Positions 27,311-40,100 of a DNA stretch of 64,000 nucleotides are shown in pieces (position 1 is the stretch's first letter; the number at the start of each line of letters is the position of its first letter). The position numbers and the translations under genes are program-made. The notes under the pieces were generated by a model, which made no database searches, was not told where the DNA came from, and saw only the letters and a program-made list of their open reading frames with translations. This stretch comes from Oxyruncus cristatus (Eukaryota > Chordata > Aves > Passeriformes > Cotingidae), in contig VXAY01003830.1 of the NCBI GenBank assembly GCA_013399855.1, forward strand, positions 62,001 through 126,000, read 5' to 3'.

Positions 27311-27425
27311 GAATCATAGAATAGAATCAGACGGGTTGGAAAGGACCTCGGAGATCATCAAGTCCAACCCTTGATCCAACCCCACTATGGTTACTAGACT
27401 ATGGCATTAAGTGCCACGTCCAGCC
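27311..27425 (-). mobile_element. CR1 LINE 3' end
   Basis: The segment starts gaatcatagaatagaatcag and continues with ggttggaaaggacctc, gagatcatcaagtccaaccc and atggcattaagtgccacgtc. This is the reverse complement of the 3' untranslated end of an avian CR1, whose sense strand terminates in ATTCTATGATTC-like tail repeats. The tail is therefore at the left edge and the sense strand is minus. It is a 5'-truncated copy of only about 115 bp, as is usual for CR1, and it is only moderately diverged. Confidence 0.88.
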
Positions 27426-28164
27426 TGCATTGGTTCCTGTCTAGTTACATGTGACTTGATAGAGCATTCTGTGTAAAAGGATTCTGATTCTTCCCATGAA
27501 GTAGAATGGAATTTTGTAATTCTTCCCTTGTGAAATTTAGATGAAGCCTGGCTGACCTCTACAGTTTCCCATAACAGATCGTTTTCAGTCATAATAACAA
27601 ACTTCTCTTGGAGTTACATTAAGACCCAAGGCCACAAACGCAAGTCAGGGATGAGACTACTCAGAGCTAGATGGACAGGAGGTTTTCACCAGGGAAAGAT
27701 GTGTGCAAGTGCAGAAGACGGATATTATTCTGATGGAGCTACATGTCTAGCATAGTAGGAGCCAAAACAATCAAAGAAGCCCCCACAGGAAACACTTGCT
27801 GTGCAACCACAAGAAAAACATTGGGAGAGACCACTGCACTGTCTGGAAGAAGGACTGGAGTGGCCATCACAGAAACTCTCTTATGTTGTGTACAGCTTCA
27901 GGAAATGGGAACTGTGTTTGACCTTCATGAAAGGTGAAGTCACACCAAGGAAACACCATATTCAATGGTGAGTTTTTTCTGAGGCTGGATTCAACCCTCC
28001 AGACTCAGATTACTAGCAGATGACATGTATGAAAGGATATGCACTCAGTGATTGCACACTGTGTGCTTATACATCATTTCAGCCCTCATTAAATGTCTGG
28101 GTATGGAAAAACAAAACTTGCAGGGTAAAGAGGCTGAGGAAAATAAAGTCCTGGGTGTTTAGGC
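27426..28164. other. Unique non-coding DNA between two CR1 copies
   Basis: No gene or repeat was recognised. The stretch lies between a minus-sense CR1 tail and a plus-sense older CR1. The two copies differ in divergence and orientation, so they are separate insertions. Confidence 0.55.
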
Positions 28165-28690
28165 AATCCCAGGATGAAATCAATCCATCGGTGGGATGCA
28201 GCCAGGAAAATAAAGATGTAACTGCGAAGTGCATCAGCTCAGTATTTCTTGTAGTTGGAGGCACGCCCATGCCATTGTACAAGTGACTGTTAGAATCCCA
28301 TCTACACCACTCTGTACAAACCCATACTCAAAAATATGAATTCCAGGTGGGAGAAGGGCAAAGAAGGGTTATTAGAAAGAAGAGAAAAGTGGAGCACTCA
28401 TTCTACAAGAACAGAATAAAAGAGCGTGGGTGGTTTAGACTAGAATACAGGGTTACAATCATTCTGTATATATCTGTGAAATGGCTAATCACCAGGTAGT
28501 CATTAAAGAATTAAGAATCCTTTAACTAAGATGACAATACTGGCACAAGGACAAATGAGGAGAAAGTGGCAATGAATAATTTGGAGTGGGAATTAAAAAG
28601 AACGTTCTCATCCTCCAATGCCCTAGAACATATTTCCAGTTGCAGCAAGGAAGCAAGATTCTGAGGTTTTTAAGATGAGCTTGTTGTGAC
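28165..28690 (+). mobile_element. Ancient CR1-class LINE, 3' ORF2 region
   Basis: Plus-strand words match the post-RT part of CR1-clade ORF2 in order. They are cccaggatgaaatcaatcc followed by gatgcagccaggaaaataaa (28170-28220), then gccattgtacaagtgactgtt with catctacaccactctgtac (28270-28317), corresponding to the LY-K-S-L-V-R-P-H-L-E-Y-C segment. Next come ggtgggagaagggcaaagaa with ttagaaagaaga, and a 'gtttagactagaatacaggg' block near 28433-28452 that corresponds to the LFSLE.RRLRG segment. The reading frame is shattered by stops and indels. The divergence points to an old, pre-neoavian insertion. The ends are uncertain. Confidence 0.7.
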
Positions 28691-29709
28691 TAATTGACAG
28701 TAGACAGCTTACCAGTGTATCCTGCATTTGCCTTTTAAAAGAATATAGGCAGAAAGGAAAGCCCAACATTTTGTTGACAAGAAGGTCTTTGTCAATAATG
28801 GAAAAACTAATCCAAAAGAGCAGCCTTGCATATTTAGACACTCAAAACAGGGACACCCTTCTTTACCTAGGCCCAAAATTCTGGAGAGTTTTTTGGCTCA
28901 AAGACCATTGAAGAAAAATTTCAAGGCAGACAGTTCTTTTCTGGCTTCTTGTAGATAATATTTTTCATTTGCAAAATTTGCAGAAACCAATACAAAGCAA
29001 GTAGTTGATGGCAGAAACACCCAGAGTACCTGAAGGGTTGTGCTGTGTTCAGTAATCTTACTGTCTGGATGAAATCCTGGCTTCAGTTAAATCAAGATGA
29101 GTACCATGCTTGATTTCAAGCGGTTTTTTTCAGTGTTGGGACATTTGTGCATTCATGCTTGCTGTTAGTCATCACACCTGAGAGAAAGAGGCAGAACCTG
29201 GAAGGATGGTTAAGAGGTATTAATGCTTTAAAAAAATTAAAAAATTGTGACATTAGAATGGAGCTCAGGGATTATTTTTGGGGGGCTCTAAAAAGATTGT
29301 CCATCTATCCATAACACTGTAAATGTAATTTCCCTGTGACAAACTAAAAGGCTCTGTGAGCAATACTTTTTCTCAGAGGTGTTTTTTTACTTTGTAGTTC
29401 TTCAATCTTCATTTATGCCACTTCTCCTTCAAATGTTCTGCTTTGGTTTTGTTTATGTCTTTTACCTTCCCCTGTCCTTCATTTCTTTCACCCAGATGGA
29501 GTTGGATGCCCCTGCAAAGATGAAATATAAAGAAAAGCACCTGGAAATTCAGATGAGTTTGAATAGTTTAATATCCTTCCTAGCTATAAATTCTTTAGGG
29601 TTTAGCCTCCTTCTTAAAAGACATTTCAGATTCACTTACCTGAGATTATGCAAATCACTGCTGAACTCAGAGCAGCAAGGGTTATTTCCCTGAATAAAAT
29701 TAGCAGACA

Positions 29710-29790
29710 CTTAATAATAAGACACATTTACATTCGTACAGCACACTTTATCTCACCGGATCCCAAAGCACTGCTGAAATGTAGTAGGAT
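29710..29790 (+). repeat. Possible ancient amniote SINE/LINE tail
   Basis: The words cacatttacattcgtacagc and ggatcccaaagcactgctga resemble the 'atttatatagc...ggatctcaaagcgctttacaa' tail shared by several old amniote SINE and LINE families. Only this short block is recognisable and the family cannot be fixed by eye, so confidence is low. Confidence 0.3.
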
Positions 29791-31108
29791 GTTGAAACTG
29801 AGAATCATTCTTAGGCGTTAATTCTCCCATTCTCACTAATGTATCCTGATGACATTCATGCAGTAATTCTTACTTCATACCGGTGGAAATTCTCCAACTG
29901 CCTTCTTCCACATACTCATGAAAATTTAGGATTAAAAAAAAGTATCCAGAACAAGCTTTTTTCAAAGCCACATTCATTTTGCATAGAGCTGGCAGAACTT
30001 AACTGCACACTCTGGACTTCATTTTCAACTCTCCTAAAGCATGCTCTTCAAAAGTCTTTAGTTTCTACCATGTCTTAGGATTTTGAATGTGTCTGCCTAG
30101 AAGTTTTTTATCTTTTCTCTTTATCTTTTAACAATAGATGGGACCCCTATAATCTAATTCCTTGTTTTGTGGCTAGGCTTTTAGTGGTCTTGGTGTGTTT
30201 AAAATTATTAACAAATATTACTTTTCTGCTCTTTGAGTTCAGCCTGTTTTGTCCCTCTCCATTTATTCTGCACTTTCATGAGGACAATCTCATCTGAAAC
30301 TGTCCTCATCTTATCCTGATAGTTGACCCCTCTGGGGTGTGTTTTTTCACACTTCAAATTGAGCTGTAGAGAGACTTATGACAAACACACACACACCCTA
30401 CTAGGTGCATGTTTGATCCCATCTTATATGTACTTTATGTACATATGTCCATGATTGTGATACAGTAAACTTTTAATATAATTCAAAACCACACTCAAAA
30501 AATAAAGGCAACAGAAATATGAGAAGCTGCTGGGAACTTCCCAGTGGAGACAAATACTTCCACCAAACCGAGAAAAAAGCATGGCATCCTGAGTGTCTAT
30601 CATGATTTCTTGGTAAGATCTTGCTTTTGTTTTTGAACACCTCGCCTCAGAGCAAGTGACAACACACAAATTGTTCAAGTATTTGTCATTTCTTAAGTGC
30701 AACAACATTATCCTCTAGCGTGAAAATAAATAATAATAATGCTGTCATGATGTCTAGAAAATTAGCCAGATTTTAAATCTGTTTTTCAGAGATTTCAGAG
30801 AAAAGGCTAAAATCTATTGTGTCAGATATTCAGATAAAAAGACTCTAGCTGGATTATGGATGTACCTGTCTGGCTTCTAGCATGCTTCTTGCAGTTGTTC
30901 CTGCTTTTGCCTGAATTTGTGCATTAGGCTCAAAAAAACTAGCAGACAACAAAGCCTTCTGATAAAGATGTAGGTCTTGAGCCCCAGCCAAATGTCAGCA
31001 GGGGCCTTTTTATGGACTCCAGAAGGAATTGGCTCATGCCTCTCTGGCATGGAAACCTAAATATATTACCCAGCAAACACGGAGCTTGGCTATTAGAAGC
31101 CTTGAACG

Positions 31109-31159
31109 AAAAAACCCAAAAAAACCCAAAAAAACAAACAAAACCAACAAAACCAAACA
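31109..31159. repeat. A-rich low-complexity tract
   Basis: Repeated AAAAAACCC units followed by AACAAAACC-like units, consistent with a simple repeat that has grown by slippage. Confidence 0.85.
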
Positions 31160-31229
31160 GGCTTTGTTCTGTGCATCAAATTACAGTTCTGAATGTGTGT
31201 CCTTTGTTGTTAGTACGTTCACAAGAGAC

Positions 31230-31620
31230 AGCTAATTAGATTAGGAGCGCTTTGAATCAGACAGAAGTAACCAGCTGGGAGAGCCCGGTGCAGACCGGCC
31301 GGCAGTGAGGAAAGGCACAGTCCTCTGCAGTTACGGAGACTACACGGAGCTGTAGCAGCTGGAACAGAAGAAATCAAACCCGAAGGGCAAAGTTTAATAC
31401 TGAGGTGGAAGCTGGTGCCCTGGAGTGTCATCTTGGGCAAAGGAGGCTGGATTCAGGCATTTGGAGATGCTCTCCTTTGGTACACATGGTGAGGCCATCC
31501 TGGTGGCACCGGGGCCACGTGAGTGGGTGGAGGGCATGGAGCAGAAGAAGCCCAGGAGCCTGGTGCAACTGGATGGAGAGTGAAAAAAAAGGAGAGTATG
31601 TCAGAATAGTTTAAAGCACT
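31230..31620. other. Locally CpG-enriched patch
   Basis: About nine CpGs occur in roughly 390 bp (for example in ggagcgc, gcccgg, accggccgg, ttacgg, acacgg, caccgg and cacgtg), more than in the AT-rich flanks but well short of a classical CpG island. The word cacgtgagtggg near 31517-31528 contains an E-box and a donor-like GTGAGT. It might mark a non-coding transcript exon or an enhancer, but no promoter element or exon structure can be shown. Confidence 0.2.
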
Positions 31621-34347
31621 GTTCATCATAAACAGCCTTCTTGTTCAGTCATGAAATTAGGCAGTAGCTATGAGACAAGAAACTAAAAATGCTAATGTCA
31701 TTTGTACAGCATGAGAAAAATAATATGCTGCTATTTGACTGCACCTAACATCAACTCACACACATCCAATTAATTAACATGGCAGTTAATTAACAGGACA
31801 GTTTTGATCTGCTGTAGCAAAGCTTTAATATGTAGTGGCTTGCTAAGTCATTTATTTCAGTCAAAATTAAAACCAAATACTTTTTATTGGCCCTTTTGCA
31901 GATCTCCATATTTCCCTAATGACATCAGTGTGACATCTGAATCCGGCCAGAATTAATCTGAGATGACAAAAGATAAATAGAAGTTGGTGTAGGTCAAGGA
32001 GCACAAAAATGGCCGTGAAATGCCACAAGCTGATCTGGCTCCCTGGTAAAGTACAACTGGCCTCTCACAGCCTCTTGTTAGCTGGTTTTGGTTATTTCCT
32101 TCTTGAAAATCAGAGCAGGATTGAACAAATGAGGGACTAGGCCAAGAAAACTGTCAAAGCTGTTCCTCCTTTAGCAATACATTAAATAACGCAGGATCCC
32201 ATATTTTGAAGGAAACACTGCTAGTGTAGCAGAAATCCTTTGCTAGCCCAAGTTCCCACAATCCTGCATGCTAGAGTGCCACAGAAGTATGGGAAGGACT
32301 CTTCCTGCAAATTACAACCGCAGAACAAGTGTTTACAGCAGCTGTTGAAGTGTCCATTCAGTGATGAAGACCTGGTTGCCCACAGACCTGGGGAATGGCA
32401 CTCACTGGCACCCAGAGGAATGTGGGAAATGCACGTCACCATGTGATCTGTGAGCCATCATGATTTAAAGACAGTTCCAGGGCAGACCACAAAAAGAAAA
32501 AAAAAAAGTGGTTTAAAAATACCTCTGCCTTTTCAAGGGTTTTGTGTTGCACCCACCAGAAGCAGAGAACGGAAGCTCACCTTACATTTTAATCAGTCTT
32601 TCTCTCACTTAATTTTAATCTGACCCTGAGTAATACCCCCTAAGAAGATTCATTTAGAAGCAGATTACAGCATCTAATTTGCTAATGATGAGACATCATC
32701 CTCAGAATCACAATCTTCCATCATGACTTAGTAGATGCATCAGGAAATAAGATAAAAATGTCCTGAGCCCTCAGCATTGTCTTACAGCTGGAGTGTTTGT
32801 CCTCAGCCCTCCCCAGCCCTGGATCCAGTCCTACCTCAGGGCTCTGCCTTGCCATACTGGACTGAACTGCAGTAAATAAGCAGGAAAAGCTTGGGTAAGA
32901 GTATGTTTGCATTGGACACCTGAGGGGAGGAACAAGGTGGTTCCTGTAGGTCAGTGCTCCAAAACCAAGGGGCTCAGGTCAGCAGGCAAGTATGGGTTGC
33001 AGTTGGCCCATGCAGCTGGGAAATGTATTATGAAGAGACGTGATTTCCTACATATAGAGAGAGTAACTCTCCCAGAGGGATCAAACTCTCCCAGTTAACA
33101 GCCAGGGGGAAGGATTGCTGGGTTTTCTCCGGATTTCTTGGTCAGGTGTATGGGCAGGATTTTCTGAGAAAAGCAAAGAAGAATCACAGGTCACTCCTGG
33201 GGAGTGAAACACAAGGAGGCATGGACCTCTTGCAATGGTGCAAGCAAGGGAGGGAAGGGACTCTGGGTATTTTCCTCAGGAAAGATGCTAGGATAATAGA
33301 GAAGCTGTCAGAAAAATGAAGTATCCTCTGTATTCTCTGGTTATGAAATGGTTTGTAATTATGACCTGATTCTGCTTAAATTCAGAGGAAGTTTTTCAAT
33401 TTCTAAAGTGTACTTTTGTGTAACGAAATGAATTCTAACACCTGAAGAAATAGAAGTCATGAAAGGAAAGAAATGCATTAAAGCCAAAGGTGCCATAGTA
33501 TCTTCAGCTTTTATCCCAGGCAGAAACAGAAAATCAATCAGGAAGGGCTCCAAACTAAGCAAACAAAGTCAGCATTTCAGAAGTCATATTAGGAGTAGCA
33601 GAGAGCTCAGAAGTATCGCAAAAGCATTTGACCGGCAAAGAAATCTGTGTTCAGTAAAAGGAATATTGCCAAAAGTCAAGCTGAGTCAGACTTGTGAAGA
33701 ATATTAAAAGACACAGCAAAAGATTTTCCAGCTGCATGAAGGAAAGAGGAACAGGTATAGAAGAAAACTCTAATAGTAAAATTCAAGAAATAGCTTCCCA
33801 AAGTTGCTAGAACACACCCTGTGCACCCATCCCACATACAAAGACAGAAGACACTCAAGAACTGAGAGTGGCCTTCTCATCCATTTTTCATGACAGACCC
33901 AGCCCACAGGCCACATGACCTACCCTGGCTCCCAGCTGGTTCCCTGCCACGACATGCAAGCATAGCTTTAATCAAAGGCTGAAAATCAGAACTGAATAAC
34001 TTCTACAGTCAAATATGAATGCTCAAATAGAAAAACTCCATTTTCTGGCACCACTGGAGTCCCTAGCTCCTAAGGTCAAGGAGAGGATTTGGGAGGGCAA
34101 CGTAGGTTGTAAACTGAGAAACAGGGGAAGAGCTGCCTCTTGCACCTCTTCTGCATTCTTTTGCTGGTCTGTCACCAAGCAGGCAGGAGCTGCTGTCACC
34201 CCTGCAGGAGCAGGTTCCATTTCTACCTCAGTTTTCCCTAGCCTCCCTCCTCCCGTTCTCCTCTCTCCTTCCACTCCAGCAGTGCTCCCTTCAGGATGAG
34301 TTCCCACATGTACCTGTGTCATGCCTGCTGCATATGGGGAAGGGGTG

Positions 34348-34387
34348 CAGATGAGTGAGTTTTTGCACAGATGAGAGAGTTTTTGCA
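34348..34387. repeat. Two-copy 20-bp tandem duplication
   Basis: The unit cagatgagtgagtttttgca is followed directly by a second copy differing at one base (gtgag against gagag). It appears to be a simple local duplication with no coding role. Confidence 0.85.
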
Positions 34388-36864
34388 GCCTGCTCTTCCT
34401 AGAGGAGACAGACAAACCCAGTGGTCCAGCCCTTGCTAGCATATGTCCCAGTATATCCCCAGGTGGTCAAGGTGGTCAAGGACAACATGTGATTACTGGG
34501 AAAACCTGTATCTTGTGAAGAGCTGGGGGAAAGCACAACTGTAAAGAGGGCAGTGCTCCAGGAACTGGTGTGTTGTTTCTATATCATGGATGACAAAACT
34601 GTCTTCTGCAACCTCTTCTGCATTGCAGGGTATTGAGAGTGGGATGTGTTCAGGCTTGTCCAAGGAAGGAGGGAAAGGGTCTAGAGGACAGAGAGGAGAG
34701 AGAGATGCTTCCCCAGCAATATTGATCCTTGTCTTTAGGAGTCTGCACTGATGAAGAAGTCAAGAATCTCGTGTTGCTTCCAGTGCTGCAGGGCAGTGGA
34801 TGGATGCTCTGAGCAGAACAGAGACATCCTACTAGTATTTGCTGTGTGTCTCACCCACGCTGTGTTGCTGGCCATGTATCCTGAGGGCCGGGAATTGTAG
34901 CAACAGCTCACTGTACAAAACAGGCTGCCTCTCCAGCCTACCCCATTACTGGACAACCAGCTTGAATCTGTTGATTTAAAATGTGCCTATGTGGCATTTT
35001 ACCCCACACAGCAATATGGCATGGTGCAGACTAGGTATTCTTTTAGGTGCAATGTTTGGTTGCTGATAGAGAGAGACCAATTCCAATAAAGAGTTGATGT
35101 CTGGCAGTCAGCAGCAAGTAATCAGCACAGGAACTCACAAGGACTTACCTCCTAGAGGATCTCATGATACAGTAGTTCATATTTGTACCTCAGACCAATG
35201 ATTTACAAGTATTATGATACATTTGTAACAGAGTTTGTCACTTAAGTTCCTTCTCGTACACCATTTCCTCCTCACAGTTTTGGTTCCCTTTAGGAACCAA
35301 AGTGACACAAAGTAAATGGGAACAATCAGAGTATTCACATCAAATTGTACTACTGCTTCAGACCAACCTGCTAAGACAGACACGTCCAGTGAACATGCCA
35401 AAAGAAGTGAGAAAAGCTGATCATTGGCAGAGACAGGTCCTCCAACAGCTTCTGTCACCAACTGAGTTAATGGGAAACAAGGAAGTGGTTTTAAGATGGA
35501 ACTTTGTACATTTCTAAATGCAATTGCATGATTGCAAGAAAACTAATCAAATGGTTCAGACATTCCTTCTTGTTGTGTTTTCTGCATTGTGATGTGCACC
35601 AACACCAAATAGTGAGAACTAGTGTGACCAGCTAATTACTCTAGTACTGCCTGCTGGAGATTTTCACTTTTTTTTAATAAGCCATGATGACCACTTATTA
35701 ATTGAGGGGGTTAGTGGGTTTCATCTATTTCCTAAACTGTGCTTTAACATGTGCTACAATTTGTTTTTTAACCATTTGGTTCAAGTAAGTAAAACACCTG
35801 TGAAGAAAAGGTGTTGCACAGATCCCTATGGAAATTATGACATGGCCTGGAACTGTACTGCCTGTAAATAAGAAAACTTGGCTGACTGTTGTGAAAATAA
35901 GCAGGACAGTTTTTAATGTGAGGGAAGGTGTGGTCTGGAGAATTTAGCAGGAGATTAACAAATATGGTTCAGCTATTCATAACTGCCATGAAAAAATGTC
36001 TCACAAAGATCTGGGGTTTTGCTTTAACTCTGTAGATGGAACTACCAATATTATACAGTACAATTTTGCCAAGTAACAAAGATTGTGCATATGCAATAAC
36101 CCATTCTTTATACTGAAGGAGAGAGGGAAAAGGACAATAAAACTTAGTTTATCTACCCACTTGCAAATAAAAACGACATTTCATATAATAAATTTCAGGA
36201 TTGCATTACTGAAAAAAGGTGTCTAAAAATATCACACTTATATTTCACCAGAATAGTAAATGTGGGTTGATATGGTATCTTTCATACTCAAGAAATTCCT
36301 CATGGGTTCACATGATGACACATGAATGTCTGATCAGTTCGTCTGTAGCAAATTTAGCTGTAACACATTCACCTTTACTCATAGAGGTATTTCAGTTTTG
36401 CAGTCTAAGGAAGAAATACAGAGTTGGTGAACATATCAAATTTAGAAATCTGTCTGCTCATTTTTTGCCTTAAGAAAGTCATGAGCTCTCCAATATTAGT
36501 TTTTGTGACTTCTTTTTGGAGGAAGAAGGGTTTTATGGAACAGGATTTGAGTAAACTGGAAATAGGCTTGAGTAAACAAGACATGAGTTGGGGCAAGAAA
36601 TTCTCATCTCATGTCATTAGTTGAGATGGACTTTGACTAGCAAGACCTGAATAGAATTCAGCAGCTGAATGGCAGCTGATAGCCATTTGGCTTAAGGGAA
36701 GGACATTCAAAACAAAGTACCGAAGAATTTCCAGGAAAATACAAGCACAGGATTACATACTTATATTCAACTCTCTGAGTTCACACAAGAATATTTCAGG
36801 TGCAAAAAACACCTAGACTAGCCCACCAGAGATACTGAAGTATCCAGTGTGTATTTCTCAGGTA

Positions 36865-37175
36865 ATCATAGGGTAACAAGGAGCAGTTGTGATCATCTGA
36901 CTTGGTGCCTTGTGGAACCTACCAGAGCAAAATACCAAATATTTTCATTTTTTGTTTGAACTAGAGAATCCCTTTCAGAAACAGGTACTTTGGATTAAAA
37001 ATAAAACAAAAATCTTACAATTGGTTTCACCAATCCTCTGACAAGGTTTTCTATTGGTTAATCATTTCCATCTTTAAAAATCTCCACATTTCAGGACTTA
37101 CCAAGTTGACCACCAATTGCCTGCCACTGGGTATTATTACGTATTTGTCCACCACTTTGAATGTCAAAACCACAT
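36865..37175 (-). mobile_element. Ancient CR1-class LINE 3' end
   Basis: The plus strand reads as the reverse complement of an old amniote CR1 3' end. Words in order are atcatagggtaacaagg, gtgatcatctgacttggtgcc, tttgaactagagaatccc (about 36955-36972), tattggttaatcatttcca, tttaaaaatctccac, and gcctgccactgggtattat near 37120-37137. These parallel the known order: tail, 'gatcatctagtctgacc', 'gaactagagcatatc', 'atggttaatta', 'ttaaaaatttgtgcc', 'ccagccactggatc'. The sense strand is therefore minus. The copy is strongly diverged and non-coding. It seems to be an insertion predating modern birds. Confidence 0.75.
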
Positions 37176-40100
37176 TCTGCTTTTGCCAGTGCCAAGTTTC
37201 CCAATGGCCATATACAAGTTGCCCAGAACCAGCCCTATTTCACAGCAGAGGCTCAAAAAGAGTTTTTACAGAGCCTCTCCTACCTTGTCTTTTAGATATA
37301 AGTGACCCACAAATGACAGCAAGGAATGTAACTTTATTTGCACTACTGGGGCAGTGAGTCTCCGGCTTCACACCCTCACCATGTTTTGGGTGAAAGATGT
37401 GTACCCACATTTCCACACTAACCTTGAGCAGAGGGTGACTGGAGCAGGCTTTGCTAAACCTCCTCCACCAGAAGGAATGTAATTTGATGCAGAGGGATGT
37501 GCAGCCTCATGGTGAGGGTGCAGCCTCTGGTGAGGAAGCTGGCTCAGGTCCTAACATAGAGGGTGAAATAAGTGCAGTTCCCACAACTGCCAAGCCTTGC
37601 AGCTGCAGCCATCATTTTATATATGCTGTGATGCTGAGGAAAGCACTGGGAGGTGGTTTAGCTCATAGGTCCTCTTGGCAGTAGCCCTGGAGGGTCTCAG
37701 CAATCACTGAAATACATGACCAAGTGAAAATTTGCTAAGGCAGGCACCAAACACCATGTACAATAGCTTTAAAGAACTCAGTTGCTCTTTAAGCTACTAA
37801 AGGGGAGTCTGATAAAAACCATGAGGAAATATATCTCCAGCACTGTCCTTTTTCAAAAGCAAGAAGCAGCATGAACATTCCCAGGATCAATCTGGGATGT
37901 GCCTGTCTGCCTCTTGCTAATTCATGGTTACAGGTGGTGTAGACAGCCCTGACACCTTGCAAAGCCTCCAGCCCTCTCACGTCCTGCTGCACTATGGTCA
38001 GGCAGAAGAGACAGCCCTTCATTGCAAGGGTCTGGAGGACCACTCCAGGGCTGCCTTCACAGTCTAACAGCATGATGGGCTGCAGAAACAGTTTGTACCC
38101 TGGTTATGTGTCTCAGGAAAAGCCTGGGATTAGGTCAGTTGTTACAACGCTAAGCATTGGGAAGCTCTGTGTGGATTTAGCCCCCTTTTAATTTAATATT
38201 AAATTTGTTACAGGAAGTACTCTTCTGGAGCAAATATTATGTGCCTTTTGCATAGTCAACAGTATAACATTGTAAACAAAGTGGAAATCTAACAAATAAT
38301 CTTTTTTTCAACATATGGTATGCAGTTTTTTCCTCACACATGCAACAAAAGTTATTAGAACAATTTAACCAGGAACAGCCAGGGAGGGGACAGGCACTGG
38401 CAGGAACAGTGCAGGAGAGATGGAGACGATGGGGAAGATACAGGTTTCCTCTGGACATTAGACCATATTGCCTCCTGGACATGAAACTGAATCTTTTCCT
38501 GCCTCAGAGATGTGCAGATGGCAGACAAAATCCTTCATCTTAGTGTAAGAACAGAAAGAGGATAGAGGATTTGTTATAGATCTAGAAAGGTCCCAACCCC
38601 AGTGGTAAGAGTAAAGCCTGAGTCACATCATGGATTTTTTATTTCCTGTGGTTTGTCTGGATTTTTTTTTGAGTAACAATAAGAGATGGATTTTTTTTTC
38701 TTTCAAATACCACATTATGAAAAAGGGAAGAAATTAGGAAATAGGAAAATTGAGAGTTCCTGTCCAGCTTTCATTTGACTCCCTTTATGCCCATATTTTA
38801 TAGCTTGATCTCTACAACACTTTCTTTCAATCCCTTGGGACCCATTTCATTCACTGAGGATACTGGAAAGACATATCATGAAGAAGACAGTGGTTTACAG
38901 GCAAATAGGACAGGCATACAGTTGAGGCACTTGAATGTTGCCCTAGAGGATTGGGATTGAGTCTACAAAGGATTTAAGACTTGTGTGTCCTTACCTTGTC
39001 TGTCATCCCTGGACCTTATGTTTGGGGCATCTTGGGGTTCACTCAGAGCCTTGCATAACATCTCCATGCTTCATGCTGGTGGCAACAAGGACAACAGAGG
39101 AACATCCATCCTAGGCAGGATGTCCTCTTTTGCCAGGAGTGGGCACTTCAGCTTCCCTGTCTGCTGATTCATTGCTGCTGCTGTAAGACTGCACCCCACC
39201 ATCTCCGGTTTCCCTGAGGCTCATCTTGCCTTTTAAATGTGACATATTTTGGACCTAAGGCTAGGCTTTTAGGACTAATAATTTTAATATTGGAAACAGA
39301 GGTTCCAAGATCAAATCAGAAGTAAAACAGAACACTATTCTGCACTTAAAAACATTCTCTCTGTACCATTTCAGTGTGTGTCACAACAAAGTCCTCCAGT
39401 GTGTCCAGGTTGTGAAGAAAGTGTTCCCACAGCCATTCATTATCTGTCCTCCCCTTTCCCTACCCACCTTCTCTCACCTGAATGATTTATCCCCTCCTTA
39501 CTCTTATATCACACTATTTTGTCTTCTCACTCCTAATTTCCTTACACTTGAACTTTATCATCCCCTTTTACTGTTACCCTTCCCCAGGATAGCACAACTT
39601 TTGAAACCACTATTAAGTTGCAATAGCATGCAGCATACCACTCTGAATCATATTAATCAGACAAGCCTCCTATTAATCTATGAACCCCAGTGTATTCTGA
39701 GCAAGACCCATATGGACATAACACAGGTGGAGCATTAAGATGTTTTGTCCACACTACCTGTCCTTCTTTCTGCTTTGAAGATTTTGGCATCACAGCTACC
39801 ACAGTAAACTAATTTTTTTTTTTTCAGGGAAAGGCACCGTAAAGTTTTATTCATTAGTATTCATTAACTGTTTACCATAAGGAAATTAATAATTTCATAT
39901 TCGCTGCAGAGTCTGAAAGGTACACAGTAATTAAAAGGTGGAAAGTTCTGCATAAGCATCAACCTTCCAAAGAGTGAATGCAATGTGGGTTTTACAGGAA
40001 AAATTATCCGATATCCTACAGACTGTGTCAAGAAGCACACTTGCAAGAAGACATGTTGAGACTGCCTGAGGCCCTTTCTTTCAGTAATTTTCTGTTCTAT

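Larger units (their letters stand above)
28691..36864. other. Unique non-coding DNA
   Basis: No supportable gene. Short items within it are listed separately: a possible ancient SINE tail near 29.7 kb, an A-rich run at 31.1 kb, a CpG-richer patch at 31.2-31.6 kb and a 20-bp tandem duplication at 34.35 kb. The 139-codon minus frame at 34023-34442 lies in locally GC-richer DNA and shows no familiar motif. Confidence 0.6.

Noticed and set aside
34023..34442. 139-codon minus frame overlapping a 94-codon plus frame
   Set aside because: Long frames on both strands at once are typical of locally GC-rich sequence with few stop words. No motif was seen.
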